Positions 18,520 to 27,871 of a stretch of 64,000 nucleotides of DNA are shown here, piece after piece; within the stretch, counting starts at the first letter, position 1; the number at the start of each line of letters is the position of its first letter. The notes under the pieces are model-generated. The model was given only the letters and a program-made list of their open reading frames with translations, ran no database searches and was not told the origin of the DNA. Origin of the DNA: JAOUEA01 sp963810945 (GTDB lineage Bacteria > Actinomycetota > UBA4738 > HRBIN12); the NCBI GenBank assembly GCA_963810945.1, contig CAWEPI010000004.1, forward strand, positions 682,001-746,000, read 5' to 3'. Position numbers and translations under genes: made by a program.

Positions 18520-18548
18520 TTGACGACCCCCCCGACCGGGCGTAGCTT
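18520..18548 (+). promoter_or_regulatory. sigma-70-like promoter of dnaE
   Basis: TTGACG (18520-18525) and TAGCTT (18543-18548) are separated by 17 bases, a near-consensus housekeeping promoter, in the 151-base gap between rluD and dnaE. A transcript would begin near 18555 and carry a leader of about 80 bases. Confidence 0.65.
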
Positions 18549-18578
18549 GGGGCCCCCTCGCGAATCACACGGATGTAG

Positions 18579-18610
18579 TTCTCCACATGCCGCCGGGACG
18601 CTGTGGATAA
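18579..18610 (+). promoter_or_regulatory. pair of inverted DnaA-box-like sites in the dnaE leader
   Basis: TGTGGATAA at 18602-18610 is an exact reverse-strand DnaA box (TTATCCACA). TTCTCCACA at 18579-18587 differs from the same consensus by one base and lies in the opposite orientation, 14 bases away. The shared core TCCACA/TGTGGA could also fold as a 6-base-pair hairpin in the mRNA. Binding by DnaA is inference. Confidence 0.5.
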
Positions 18611-18636
18611 CTCGGCAGGAGGCCTGAGCAGCACCG

Positions 18637-21600
18637 ATGATCGACGCCGACGACCGGAGCTTCGTCCACCTCCACGTGCACTCCGAGTACTCGCTGCTCG
18701 ACGGCGCCGCGCGCATCGAGGCGCCGAAGGCGAACCCCGGCGCTCCCACCATCTTCAGCGAGGCGCAGCGCCTCCGGATGCCGGCCGTCGCCGTCACGGA
18801 CCACGGATCGATGTTCGGCGCGCTCCGGTTCTTCGAGGCGGGCCGCTCCGCGGGCGTGAAGCCCATCCTCGGCGTCGAGGCCTACGTCGCGCCGGGCTCC
18901 CGCTTCGACCGCAACCCCGGGGAGAGCGAGGAGAAGTACTACCACCTCACCCTGCTCGCCGAGAACGAGACCGGGTACCGGAACCTCCTGAAGCTCGTCT
19001 CCTACGCCCACCTGGAGGGCTTCTACCACCGGCCGCGGATGGACAAGCAGCTGATGTCGGAGTACGCGGAGGGCGTGATCTGCCTCTCCGGCTGCCTGTC
19101 CTCCGAGATCGGTGTGGCCTTGCTGGCGGGGCAGGCGGATCGGGCGCGCGCCGTCGCCTCCGAGTACCGCGACATCTTCGGGCCCGAGCACTACTTCATC
19201 GAGGTGCAGGACCATGGCCTCCCCGACCAGCACGCCATCCTGCGCACGCAGTTCGCGCTCGGCGACGAGCTGGGGATCCCCGTGGTCGCCACGAACGACC
19301 TGCACTACACGCTGCGCGAAGACGCGAAGCCGCACGACGTGCTCCTGTGCATCCAGCAGAAGAAGCTGCAGTCGGACGTGAAGCGGCTGAAGTTCGACTC
19401 GGAGGAGTTCTACCTGAAGAGCGCGGAGGAGATGCGCGCGCTCTTCGCGGAGAGACCCGACGCGTGCGACCAGACGCTGCGGATCGCCGAGCGCGCCGAG
19501 CTGGATCTCGTCTACGGGGACCGCGCGCCCGCGGAGGAGCGCTACCACCTCCCGCGGTTCGAGACGCCCGGCGGGATCGACCGCGACGCCTACCTGCGCC
19601 AGCTGGTGGACGAGGGTGCGCGCGAGCGCTACGGCACGCTCTCGGACGAGGTGCGCGACCGCATCGACCACGAGCTCGGCGTGATCACGTCGATGGGGTT
19701 CGGCGGGTACTTCCTGATCGTCTGGGACCTGATCCGCTACGCCCGCGAGCAGGGGATCCGCGTCGGGCCCGGTCGCGGCTCGGCCGCGGGGTCCGTCGTC
19801 TCCTATTGCCTGCGCATCACCGACCTCGACCCGCTGCGCTACGGGCTCCTGTTCGAGCGGTTCCTGAACCCCGAGCGGATCCAGATGCCCGACATCGACA
19901 TGGACTTCGACGAGCGTCGGCGCGACGAGGTGATCCGCTACGCCACGGAGAAGTACGGCGCCGATCACGTGGCGCAGATCGTGACCTTCCAGACGATCAA
20001 GGGGAAGCAGGGGATCCGCGACGCCGCCCGCGTCCTGGGGTTCCCGCCGGTGGTCGGCGATCGTCTCTGCAAGATGTACCCCCCCGCGGTGATGGGCCGC
20101 GACTATCCGATCGAGGACGCGCTCAAGCTCTCGCCGGATCTCGCGGCGGCCTACGAGAAGGAGCCCGAGGCCAAGGAGATCGTCGAGACGGCCCGCGCGC
20201 TCGAAGGCCTGCGACGCGAGGATTCCGTGCACGCGGCCGGCGTCGTGATCGGGGACGCGCCGCTCGTGAACTACCTGCCGCTCAAGCTCTCCAAGGACTC
20301 ACGCGACGATTCCAAGCGGGTCGTCACGCAGTTCGACATGAACGGCGTCGAGGCCCTCGGCCTGCTGAAGATGGACTTCCTCGGATTGCGGAACCTGTCC
20401 GTGATCGAGGACGCCCTGCGTCACCTGCGCACGCGCGGCGTCGAGCTCGACATCGATCACATCGCGCTCGATGACGCCGCCACTTACGCGATGCTCCAGC
20501 GTGCCGAGACCACCGGGGTCTTCCAGATGGAGTCGCCGGGCATGCGCAACCTGATCAAGCTGCTGGCTCCCGACCGCTTCGAGGACCTGATGGCCCTGGT
20601 GGCGCTGTACCGCCCCGGCCCGCTGAACAGCGGCCTGCACACGGAGTACGCCGAGCGCAAGCACGGCCGACGCAAGGTGGCCTATCCCCACGAGGATCTC
20701 GAGCCGATCCTGAAGGACACCTACGGCGTGATGATCTACCAGGAGCAGGTGATGCAGGTCGCCGTCGTCCTGGCCGGCTTCTCGATGGGCGAGGCCGACA
20801 CGCTGCGCAAGGCCATGGGCAAGAAGAAGCTCGAGGTCCTGATGCCCTTCAAGGAGAAGTTCATCGCGGGGGCGGTGGCCAAGGGCTACGAGCAGCGGTT
20901 GGCGGCGGATCTCTTCGAGATGATCGTGCCGTTCGCGGACTACGGGTTCAACGCCTCGCACGCGTGCGCTTACGGGCTGGTGGCGTACCAGACGGCCTAC
21001 CTCATGGCGCACCATCCCGTCGAGTACATGTCGGCGGTCCTCACCTCCGTGAAGGACGACAAGGACGCGAAGCCCTTCTACCTCTACGCCTGCCGCGGCA
21101 TGAACATCGAGGTCCTGCCCCCGGACGTGAACGAGTCCGAGCTGGACTTCGCGCCGGCGCCCGGCGACGCGCCCGCCATCCGCTACGGCCTCGCCGCCGT
21201 GCGCAACGTGGGGGAGGGCGCCGTGCAACAGATCATCGAGGCCCGCCGCGCCAAGGGGGCCTTCACCTCCTACAGCGACTTCTGCCGCAAGGCCGAGCCC
21301 GGCGTGCTCACGAAACGGGTGCTGGAATCCCTGATCCAAGCGGGCGCCTTCGATTCGCTCGGCTACGCGCGCCGCGCGCTCCTCGAACAGCAGGACAAGG
21401 TCTCGGCGCCCATCCTCGCCGAGCGCAAGGCCGAGGCCGCGGGCCAGTTCTCGCTCTTCGGCGGCGGGGACGAGGGCGACGCGGCCCGGATCGACGAGTC
21501 CGTGCTGCAGGGCGAGGAGTTCTCCAAGCGGGAGCTGCTCCGCTACGAGAAGGAGATGCTCGGCCAGTTCGTCACCGATCATCCGCTCCTCGAGGTGCGG

Positions 21601-22177
21601 GGCGCGTTGGCGATGCAGACCACGCACGAGATCGCGGCCCTCGAGGACCTCGGCGACGGCGACCTCGTCACGATCGGCGGCATCATCGGCGCGGTGGCGC
21701 GCAAGTACACGAAGCGCGGCGAGCCCTATGCGCAGTTCCGCCTGGAGGGTCTCGCGGGCGGCGTCGAGGTGGTGGCGTTCCCGTCCGTCTACGAGGCGGT
21801 GCCGGGGCTGATCGAGACGGATCGCATCGTGCTCGCGACCGGACGCATCGACCTGCGGGGCCGCGAGCTCCAGATCCGCGCGAACGAGATCCGGGAACCC
21901 GACCTCGGCGTCGCGCGGGAGTCCCTCGAGCCCGGCGCGCTCGTCGTCGACCTCTCGGCGGCGGCCTGCACGCCCGGTCGTCCTCGCGAAGCTCAAGGAG
22001 CTCTTCGAGGCGCATCAGGGGCCAGCGCCGGTGCGGGTGCGCTTCGTGGCGTCCACCGGGGTGACCCCGCTCGAGGTCGGGGCGTACCGCGTGAACCCCG
22101 AGGGGAACCTGCTGGGCGAGCTGCGGATGCTCCTGGGTCCCGGTGCGGCGAGCGTCGAGCGCGTCGCCGCCGTCTAG
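18637..22177 (+). CDS. dnaE: DNA polymerase III alpha subunit, frameshift near the C-terminus
   Basis: Catalytic subunit of the replicative polymerase. The PHP domain begins at FVHLHVHSEYSLLDGAARIE (residues 8-27). The polymerase core contains GPGRGSAAGSVVSYCL and the catalytic aspartates of PDIDMDFDERRRDEV (near residue 417). FADYGFNASHACAYG and a C-terminal OB domain (DGDLVTIGGIIGAVARKYT) follow. At about 21973, inside CGCCCGG, one extra base shifts the frame; the true end (VVLAKLKELFEAHQG through VERVAAV) stops at 22177. The corrected length is 1179 residues, the usual DnaE1 length. SD-like GGCAGGAGG precedes the ATG. Confidence 0.95.
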
Positions 22178-22192
22178 TCCGCAACGGACTAG
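22174..22192. terminator. short hairpin shared by converging dnaE and the LON-domain gene
   Basis: CTAGTCCG, CAA, CGGACTAG forms a perfect 8-base-pair stem with a 3-base loop. The stop codons of both converging genes (TAG at 22175 and its minus-strand counterpart at 22191) lie within the stem. There is no T-run, so termination strength is uncertain. Confidence 0.45.
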
Positions 22193-22809
22193 TTCGGGCT
22201 GACGTCGAGGTCGGCGCCGCCCACCCCGGCGCCTAGCGCACGCACCAAGGCCGCCTCGCGGCGGAAGAGGGCGCGGAGGCGCTGGAGGCGCTCTCCGGCT
22301 CCCGGCACCTCGAGCAGCGCTTGCCGCTCGGGCACGAGCCCCGGCGCGGCGGCCGCCAGGACGAAGCTCGCCGTGACCGGATCTCGGGGGAGGACGGGTG
22401 TGGCAGGTTCGCCGGTCGCCGCCAGGTAGCCGGCGAGGGCGTCGGCGGCGGCCTCCACGTCGTCGGTGCCGGCTCCACCCTCGTCGGGATAGGGCTCCAC
22501 CCGCCAGCGCGGATACGGGTCGTCGGCGAGCGCGTGCACCAGCGCGACGCGGTCGCGCGCCACGGCGCGCAGGGCGTAGGTTCCCTCGTCGGCGTCGAAG
22601 TCGTAGTCCTGCACCGCCACGATGACGCCCACGCGACAGGGCTCGGCGGGGCCGCCCACCTCCTGCCCGTGCCGGATCGCGGCCACCACGAACGGCGCCT
22701 CCGGCAGGACGTCCTCCATCATCTGCAGGTAGCGCTCCTCGAACACGCGCAGGCCCACCGGCTGGCCCGGGAAGCAGACGGCATGCAGGGCGAAGACGGG
22801 CAGGTCCAC
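22189..22809 (-). CDS. LON N-terminal (PUA-like) domain protein
   Basis: A 206-residue protein containing only the LON substrate-binding domain: LPVFALHAVCFPGQPVGLRV, FEERYLQMMEDVL, then GGPAEPCRVGVIVAV and the acidic DYDFDADEGTYALRAVARDR. There is no AAA+ or protease part, so it is one of the stand-alone LON-domain proteins common in bacteria, whose function is not defined. GTG 22809 is chosen because the domain begins immediately and TAGCAT lies seven bases upstream. Longer minus-strand reading frames through the trp genes are antisense shadows. Confidence 0.82.
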   Translation of the reverse strand: MDLPVFALHAVCFPGQPVGLRVFEERYLQMMEDVLPEAPFVVAAIRHGQEVGGPAEPCRVGVIVAVQDYDFDADEGTYALRAVARDRVALVHALADDPYPRWRVEPYPDEGGAGTDDVEAAADALAGYLAATGEPATPVLPRDPVTASFVLAAAAPGLVPERQALLEVPGAGERLQRLRALFRREAALVRALGAGVGGADLDVSPN

Positions 22810-22816
22810 GTGAGCG

Positions 22817-22840
22817 ATGCTACCCGCGACCCCGTAAGGT
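22817..22840. promoter_or_regulatory. back-to-back -10 hexamers in a 37-base divergent gap
   Basis: On the minus strand TAGCAT (22822 to 22817) lies seven bases from the GTG of the LON-domain gene. On the plus strand TAAGGT (22835-22840) lies six bases from the GTG of the HisA-like gene. The two transcripts would start at or within a few bases of the start codons and their promoters overlap, so they may compete. Confidence 0.45.
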
Positions 22841-22846
22841 TCGACC

Positions 22847-23572
22847 GTGACGTTCGAGGTGATCCCCGCGATCGACGTGGCCGGCGGGCGGCTCGTACGG
22901 TTCACGCCCGAGGGGCCCGTCCCCGTGGACGCCTTCGGCGGCGATCCGGTGACCGCCGCGGAGTCCTTCCTGCACGCGGGGGCTCGCTGGCTCCACCTCG
23001 TGGACATGGACCTCGCCTTCACCGGCACCGCGCTGAACGTGGAGACGATGATGGCGATCCGACGGGTGGCCCTGTTCGCGGGAGCCAAGGTCGAGGCGAG
23101 CGGTGGGGTGGTGGCGCAGGAGGATCTGGACCACCTCCTCGACGTGGGTGCCGACCGCGTGATCCTCGGGTCGGGGGCGCTCGTCGACCCGTCCCGGGTG
23201 GCGCGGCTCGTCGCCGAACTGGGGGATCGGATCGCGGTGGGCGTCGAGATCGAGGACGGGCGTATCCGCGCTCGCGGCCGCGCGCCGGTCGACCTTCCGC
23301 TCGCCGAGACCCTCGACTGGTTGGCGGAGGTCGATACGTCCCGACTGCTCGTGACCGCCGTGCGCCGCGTGGGAGCGATGAGCGGTCCGGACCTCGAGGC
23401 GGTGGCGCAGGTCGTCGCCCTCGGGCGTCCCGTGATCGCGGCGGGAGGCATCGCCACGCTCGAGGACGTGGGCGCCCTGCGCGGCGTCGGGGCCGCTGGT
23501 GTGGTCGTGGGCCGCGCCGCGCTCGAGGGCGGCCTGGACCTCGCCGAGGCGCTCGAACGCGGGGGCGCCTGA
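22847..23572 (+). CDS. divergent HisA/PriA-like (beta-alpha)8 barrel protein
   Basis: A 241-residue barrel resembling HisA, the phosphoribosyl isomerase of histidine synthesis, or PriA, which in actinobacteria also does the TrpF step. Family marks are PAIDVAGG with Asp10, GADRVILGSGALVDP and the C-terminal phosphate loops AAGGIATLEDV and GVVVGRAALEGG. Two active-site positions are changed: the strand-5 aspartate appears as Glu134 in VGVEIEDG, and the usual T-D-x-x-x-D-G on strand 6 reads TAVRRVG (171-176). It stands 45 bases before trpC, and no trpF is seen, so a TrpF-like role is tempting, but the substitutions argue against ordinary catalysis. I leave the symbol empty. Confidence 0.7.
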   Translation: MTFEVIPAIDVAGGRLVRFTPEGPVPVDAFGGDPVTAAESFLHAGARWLHLVDMDLAFTGTALNVETMMAIRRVALFAGAKVEASGGVVAQEDLDHLLDVGADRVILGSGALVDPSRVARLVAELGDRIAVGVEIEDGRIRARGRAPVDLPLAETLDWLAEVDTSRLLVTAVRRVGAMSGPDLEAVAQVVALGRPVIAAGGIATLEDVGALRGVGAAGVVVGRAALEGGLDLAEALERGGA

Positions 23573-23601
23573 CCCGCGCGCCCGGCCCGCACCGGGCTCG
23601 C

Positions 23602-23607
23602 TAGACT
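23602..23607 (+). promoter_or_regulatory. -10 hexamer TAGACT before trpC
   Basis: TAGACT ends ten bases before the trpC ATG and no SD is seen, so the trpCBA block may have its own near-leaderless promoter. Confidence 0.4.
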
Positions 23608-23617
23608 CGGCCTCCCC

Positions 23618-24400
23618 ATGGGCTTCCTCTCCGACCTCGTCGCCGAGATCCGCCGCGAGCTCGAGCGGCACCCGCTCGACGACGGGGCGCTGCTCGCGCG
23701 GGCCCTCGCCCGGCCCCCGGCGCGCGACTTCGTGGGCGCGCTCCGCGGTCGCGTCCCCGCGGTGATCGCCGAGGTGAAGCGCGCCTCGCCGAGCGCGGGC
23801 GCGATCGCGGTCGATGCCGATCCGGCCGATCTGGCGCGCCGGTACGAGGGCGCGGGCGCCGCCGCGATCTCCGTCCTCACCGAGCCCACCCACTTCCACG
23901 GCTCGCTGACCGACCTCGAGGCCGTGCGGATCTCCGTCGCGATCCCGGTGCTGCGCAAGGACTTCCTCGTCCACCCGTCGCAGGTGATCCAGGCCCGGGC
24001 GCACGGCGCCGACGCGGTCCTGTTGATCACGTCGGCGCTGAGCGACGCCGAGCTCGCTGCGTTGCTCGCCACCGCGTCCGACCTCGGCATGGGTGCCCTC
24101 GTGGAGACGCACGCGGGGGACGACCTCGCGCGGGCCGTGGCGTCGGGGGCCGAGGTGATCGGGGTGAACGCGCGCGACCTCGAGACCCTCGACGTCGACC
24201 TCGACGGCGCGCTCGCACGCGTGCGCGAGGTGCCGGGTGATCGCCTCGCCGTGCTGGAGAGCGGCATCGCTCGTGGTGATCAGGTGACGGCGGCGGTGGA
24301 GGCGGGCGCGTCTGCCATCCTTGTGGGCGAAGCCCTGATGCGGGCCGGGGATCCGGCCGTCACGCTGCGGGAGCTGATGCGAGAGGAGTCGGGACGATGA
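23618..24400 (+). CDS. trpC: indole-3-glycerol phosphate synthase
   Basis: Closes the indole ring in tryptophan synthesis. The 260-residue barrel carries the family motifs AEVKRASPSAG with the catalytic lysine (near residue 54), IPVLRKDFLVHPSQV with the second catalytic lysine (near residue 111), LVETHAGDDLARA, IGVNARDLETL and the phosphate loops ESGIARGDQV and ILVGEALM. Its stop overlaps the trpB ATG by four bases. trpE, trpG and trpD are not in the window. Confidence 0.95.
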   Translation: MGFLSDLVAEIRRELERHPLDDGALLARALARPPARDFVGALRGRVPAVIAEVKRASPSAGAIAVDADPADLARRYEGAGAAAISVLTEPTHFHGSLTDLEAVRISVAIPVLRKDFLVHPSQVIQARAHGADAVLLITSALSDAELAALLATASDLGMGALVETHAGDDLARAVASGAEVIGVNARDLETLDVDLDGALARVREVPGDRLAVLESGIARGDQVTAAVEAGASAILVGEALMRAGDPAVTLRELMREESGR

Positions 24401-25605
24401 GCGTGGTGGCGGAGCCGGTCCGACCGGCGGTGCCCGATGCGCGCGGGCGGTTCGGGAGCTACGGCGGGCGCTACGTGCCCGAGGTGCTGATCCCCGCGCT
24501 CGACGAGCTCGCCGCCGCCTGGGCGGAGCTCCGCGACGACCCGGCGTTCCGTGCCGAACTCGGGGGGCTCAGCCGCGACTACGTGGGGAGGCCCACACCG
24601 ATCACGCGGGCCGCGCGCCTGTCCGACGAGCTCGGCTACGACATCTGGCTCAAACGCGAGGACCTGGCGCACACCGGCGCGCACAAGATCAACAACGCGC
24701 TCGGTCAGGCCCTGATCGCGAAGCGCCTCGGCAAGGAGCGGATCATCGCGGAGACGGGGGCCGGCCAGCACGGGGTGGCGAGCGCCACCGCGTCCGCGCT
24801 CCTGGGGTTGCCCTGCGTCGTGTACATGGGCGAGGAGGACATCCGCCGTCAGGCACCCAACGTCGCCAGGATGAAGCTCCTCGGCACCGAGGTCGTGCCG
24901 GTCACGGCGGGGACGCGCACCCTGAAGGAGGCCGTCAACGAGGCGCTGCGCGACTGGGCCGCCACGGTCACGACCACGCACTACATCATCGGCTCCGTCG
25001 TGGGGCCCCACCCGTTCCCGATGCTCGTGCGCGATCTCCAGCGCGTGATCGGAGACGAGTCGCGCGCGCAGTACGCCGAGCGCATGGGGGCCGACCCCAC
25101 GCACGTGCTCGCCTGCGTCGGCGGCGGCTCCAACGCGATCGGCATGTTCACCGCCTTCGTCGGCGCACCCGCGGTGGAGCTGATCGGCGTGGAGGCGGGC
25201 GGCCGCGGCTCCCAGCTGGGGGAGCACTGTTCCTCGATCACGCAGGGCCAGCCCGGGGTGCTGCACGGCGCCATGAGCTACCTGCTGCAGGACCCCGACG
25301 GCCAGGTGGTCGAGACCCATTCGATCAGCGCGGGCCTCGACTACCCGGGGGTCGGGCCCGAGCACGCGTACCTGAACGACGCCGGGCTCGCGCGCTACGT
25401 CAGCGCCACCGACGCGCAGGCGCTCGAGGGCTTCCAAGCGCTCGCGCGCACCGAGGGGATCCTGCCCGCACTCGAGCCCGCGCACGTGATCGGATGGCTG
25501 CTCGGCCGGCCGTTGCCCGAGGGTGCGCGCGTGCTCGTCTGCCTCTCCGGACGCGGCGACAAGGACCTCGACACCGTTCTGGACGCGCTCGGGATCGACC
25601 GCTGA
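24397..25605 (+). CDS. trpB: tryptophan synthase beta subunit
   Basis: PLP enzyme that joins indole with serine. The 402-residue protein has GSYGGRYVPEVLIPAL at the N-terminus and the PLP lysine in EDLAHTGAHKINNALGQAL (near residue 92). ETGAGQHGVA and the phosphate-binding GGGSNAIG follow. It is the common TrpB1 type that pairs with TrpA. It overlaps trpC by four bases and trpA by one base (TGATG), as expected for coupled subunits of one complex. Confidence 0.97.
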   Translation: MSVVAEPVRPAVPDARGRFGSYGGRYVPEVLIPALDELAAAWAELRDDPAFRAELGGLSRDYVGRPTPITRAARLSDELGYDIWLKREDLAHTGAHKINNALGQALIAKRLGKERIIAETGAGQHGVASATASALLGLPCVVYMGEEDIRRQAPNVARMKLLGTEVVPVTAGTRTLKEAVNEALRDWAATVTTTHYIIGSVVGPHPFPMLVRDLQRVIGDESRAQYAERMGADPTHVLACVGGGSNAIGMFTAFVGAPAVELIGVEAGGRGSQLGEHCSSITQGQPGVLHGAMSYLLQDPDGQVVETHSISAGLDYPGVGPEHAYLNDAGLARYVSATDAQALEGFQALARTEGILPALEPAHVIGWLLGRPLPEGARVLVCLSGRGDKDLDTVLDALGIDR

Positions 25606-26378
25606 TGGGCGCGCTGGAGGCGGCGCTCAGGTCGCGTCGCGACGGGGGCGGCCGCGCGTTCGTGCCCTACGTGACCGGCGGCCTCCCGGGTGTCGACGCG
25701 GACCTCCTGCGCGCGATGGAGTCCTCTGGCGCCGACGCCCTCGAGGTCGGCATCCCGTTCTCGGATCCCGTGATGGACGGGGGCGTGATCCAGGAGGCGT
25801 CGCGCCTCGCGCTCGCGGCGGGAACGCACCCCCTCGACGTGCTGCACACGATCCGCGAGGCCGGCATCGGCATCCCCGTTGCGGTGATGACCTACGTGAA
25901 CCCGGTCCTTCGGCGCGGGATGGCGGCGTTCCTCGACGACGCCCGCGACGCGGGGGTCGCCGGCATCATCGTGCCGGACGTCCCCGTCGACGAGGCGGCC
26001 GAGCTCGACGCCCTGGCCGCGGCGCGCGGGATCGACGCGGTCCTGCTGGCCGCCCCGGGCTCCACCGCCGCCCGCCTCGGTGCCATCGCGGCGCAGGCCC
26101 ATGGGTTCGTCTACTGCGTGGCCACCTACGGGGTCACGGGTGCGCGCGACACGCTCGCGAGCACGGCGCGGGGCGTCGTGGAGGCGCTGCGACCCCTCAC
26201 GGACCTCCCCCTGTTGGTCGGCGTCGGGATCGGCACGCCGGCCCAAGCGGCGGAGGCCTGCGCCTTCGCCGACGGGGTGATCGTCGGTAGCGCGTTCATG
26301 ACCGGGCTGGTTCGAGGGGATCGCGCGGCAGCGTTGGACCTGCTGGCGGCGTTCCGCGACGCCGTGCCGAACGGGTGA
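25605..26378 (+). CDS. trpA: tryptophan synthase alpha subunit
   Basis: Cleaves indole-3-glycerol phosphate to indole, which is channelled to TrpB. The 257-residue barrel shows FVPYVTGGLPGVDADLL and the catalytic pair Glu and Asp in DALEVGIPFSDPVMDGG (near residues 45-57). VAVMTYVNPVLRRGM, VPDVPVDEA and the C-terminal GVGIGTPAQA follow. The ATG overlaps the last base of the trpB stop. The stop in turn overlaps the GTG of a binding-protein gene, which extends the operon. Confidence 0.96.
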   Translation: MGALEAALRSRRDGGGRAFVPYVTGGLPGVDADLLRAMESSGADALEVGIPFSDPVMDGGVIQEASRLALAAGTHPLDVLHTIREAGIGIPVAVMTYVNPVLRRGMAAFLDDARDAGVAGIIVPDVPVDEAAELDALAAARGIDAVLLAAPGSTAARLGAIAAQAHGFVYCVATYGVTGARDTLASTARGVVEALRPLTDLPLLVGVGIGTPAQAAEACAFADGVIVGSAFMTGLVRGDRAAALDLLAAFRDAVPNG

Positions 26379-27709
26379 GGGGCTCCGCGGTGGCGATACG
26401 ACGGGCGAGGCGTCCCGCGAGGCACGCCGCGGCGATGCTCGCGGCGACGGCGTTGCTGAGTGCCGGTTGCGTCGGCGCCCGCGGGGCCGGTGATCCCTCC
26501 ACGCCGACCCCCGATCCGTTCGGGAGCCTCACCGTCGCCCCCGATCAGGCGATCGAGATCGGCACCCTGTTGGCCACGAGCGGGCAGGGGGCCGCGCTCG
26601 GGGTGCAGAGCCTGCGCGGGGTGCAGCTCGCGGTCGACTACCTCGACGGCAAGCTGGACGCCAAGCCCGGCAAGCTCCTGGGTCACGACGTGCAGCTGCT
26701 GAACGTCGACGAGGGGTGTTCGGCCGAAGGGGGTCTCGCGGGCGCCGGCATCCTGGCCGGGGCCCCCATCGCGGGCGTGATCGGGACGACCTGTTCGAGT
26801 TCCGCGCTCGGTGCGGCGGACACCGTCCTTTCCCGCGAGGGGATCATGCTCGTCTCACCCACCGACTCGAGCCCGGAGCTGACGGGAGCAGGCGTCCACC
26901 AGCCGTACTACGTGCGGGTGGCCCCGAACGGCGAGATCCAGGGCGCGGTGGTGGCCGATTTCGCGCTCGACAAACTCGACGCGCATACCGCCTCGACGCT
27001 GGAGGACGCGGACGCGGCCGGAGGCGGCCCGGCAGCGGCGTTCCGCTTCCGCTTCCAGGATCAGGGTGGTGCCGTATCCGACGCGGCGACGATCTCCGGG
27101 GGTTCGTACAGGGAGGGCCTCTTCAAGATCGGCGCAGGCAAGCCGGACGTCGTCTACTACGCGGCCCCGGAGGTCGATCCGTCCTGCGGCCTCATGCCGC
27201 GCGAGGCGGCCAGCGTCCCGGGGCTCGCGAGCGCCGCGCTCGTGTCATCGGGCGGCTGCCTCAGTGCGGCCTACCTGGCCGAGGGAGGGACGGCCGCCGA
27301 CGCCACGTACGTGTCGGGCCCGGACATGGACGCGATCGAGGCGGGGGAGTTCTACAAGGACGAGTTCGCGCCCGCGTACGCCGCGCAGTTCGGCAACGAC
27401 CCTCAGGGCCCCGCGGCCGCCTACGGTTTCGACGCCGCGAGCGTCCTGTTCGACGCGATCGTGCGCGCCGCGGTCACACGCGACGACGGATCCCTCACGA
27501 TGGGCAGGAGCGACCTGCACGAGGCGATCTACGCCACGCGCGAATACTTCGGGATGACCGGGACGCTCTCGTGCACGCCGCTCGGGGATTGCGCGACCTC
27601 CGCGACGATCGCGGTCTACAAGGTCCCCGACGTGCCGGTGGCGGGTGGCGCCGCCGGGGCATCGCCGGTGTACGTGGAGACCAAGTCGCTCACGGATCTG
27701 ACCCCGTGA
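26375..27709 (+). CDS. branched-chain amino-acid-type ABC substrate-binding lipoprotein
   Basis: Periplasmic-binding-fold lipoprotein of up to 444 residues. A basic lead and hydrophobic segment end in the lipobox LLSAGC, then a Ser/Thr/Pro linker and a LivK-type domain beginning IEIGTLLATSGQGAALGVQS. It is clearly paralogous to the next gene: both share DEGCSA or DDGCSA, GTTCSSSALG or GTSCSSASLG, THQPYYxR-type segments and the ending TPLGDCATS with paired cysteines. GTG 26375 overlaps the trpA stop; GTG 26390 is an alternative. Ligand is unknown; the coupling to trpA makes an aromatic or related amino acid worth considering, but nothing in the sequence proves it. Confidence 0.85.
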   Translation: MRGSAVAIRRARRPARHAAAMLAATALLSAGCVGARGAGDPSTPTPDPFGSLTVAPDQAIEIGTLLATSGQGAALGVQSLRGVQLAVDYLDGKLDAKPGKLLGHDVQLLNVDEGCSAEGGLAGAGILAGAPIAGVIGTTCSSSALGAADTVLSREGIMLVSPTDSSPELTGAGVHQPYYVRVAPNGEIQGAVVADFALDKLDAHTASTLEDADAAGGGPAAAFRFRFQDQGGAVSDAATISGGSYREGLFKIGAGKPDVVYYAAPEVDPSCGLMPREAASVPGLASAALVSSGGCLSAAYLAEGGTAADATYVSGPDMDAIEAGEFYKDEFAPAYAAQFGNDPQGPAAAYGFDAASVLFDAIVRAAVTRDDGSLTMGRSDLHEAIYATREYFGMTGTLSCTPLGDCATSATIAVYKVPDVPVAGGAAGASPVYVETKSLTDLTP

Positions 27710-27774
27710 TCCGCCCGGTTCGGACGATCGGGCGCGGACCATCCGATCCGCCCATCGCTCTCGTATAGGAATCA

Positions 27775-27790
27775 ACGGTCGCGCGACCGT
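27775..27790. promoter_or_regulatory. 16-base perfect palindrome upstream of the second binding protein
   Basis: ACGGTCGCGCGACCGT is a perfect palindrome in the 162-base gap 27710-27871. It could be an operator or a hairpin between the two paralogous binding-protein genes. TATAGG at 27764-27769 just before it is a possible -10 sequence, so a repressor site over the transcript start is one reading. Confidence 0.4.
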
Positions 27791-27871
27791 GCCGGACCGA
27801 ACGGCTGCATCTCCGCGAGGGGTGTGGTAGAACACGCCGAGTCCGGCTTGGGTACGACGAGGGGGGGCCTC

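Noticed and set aside
22847..23572. Calling the HisA-like gene priA or hisA outright
   Set aside because: Fold and position fit, but the substituted catalytic positions make an ordinary isomerase function doubtful.
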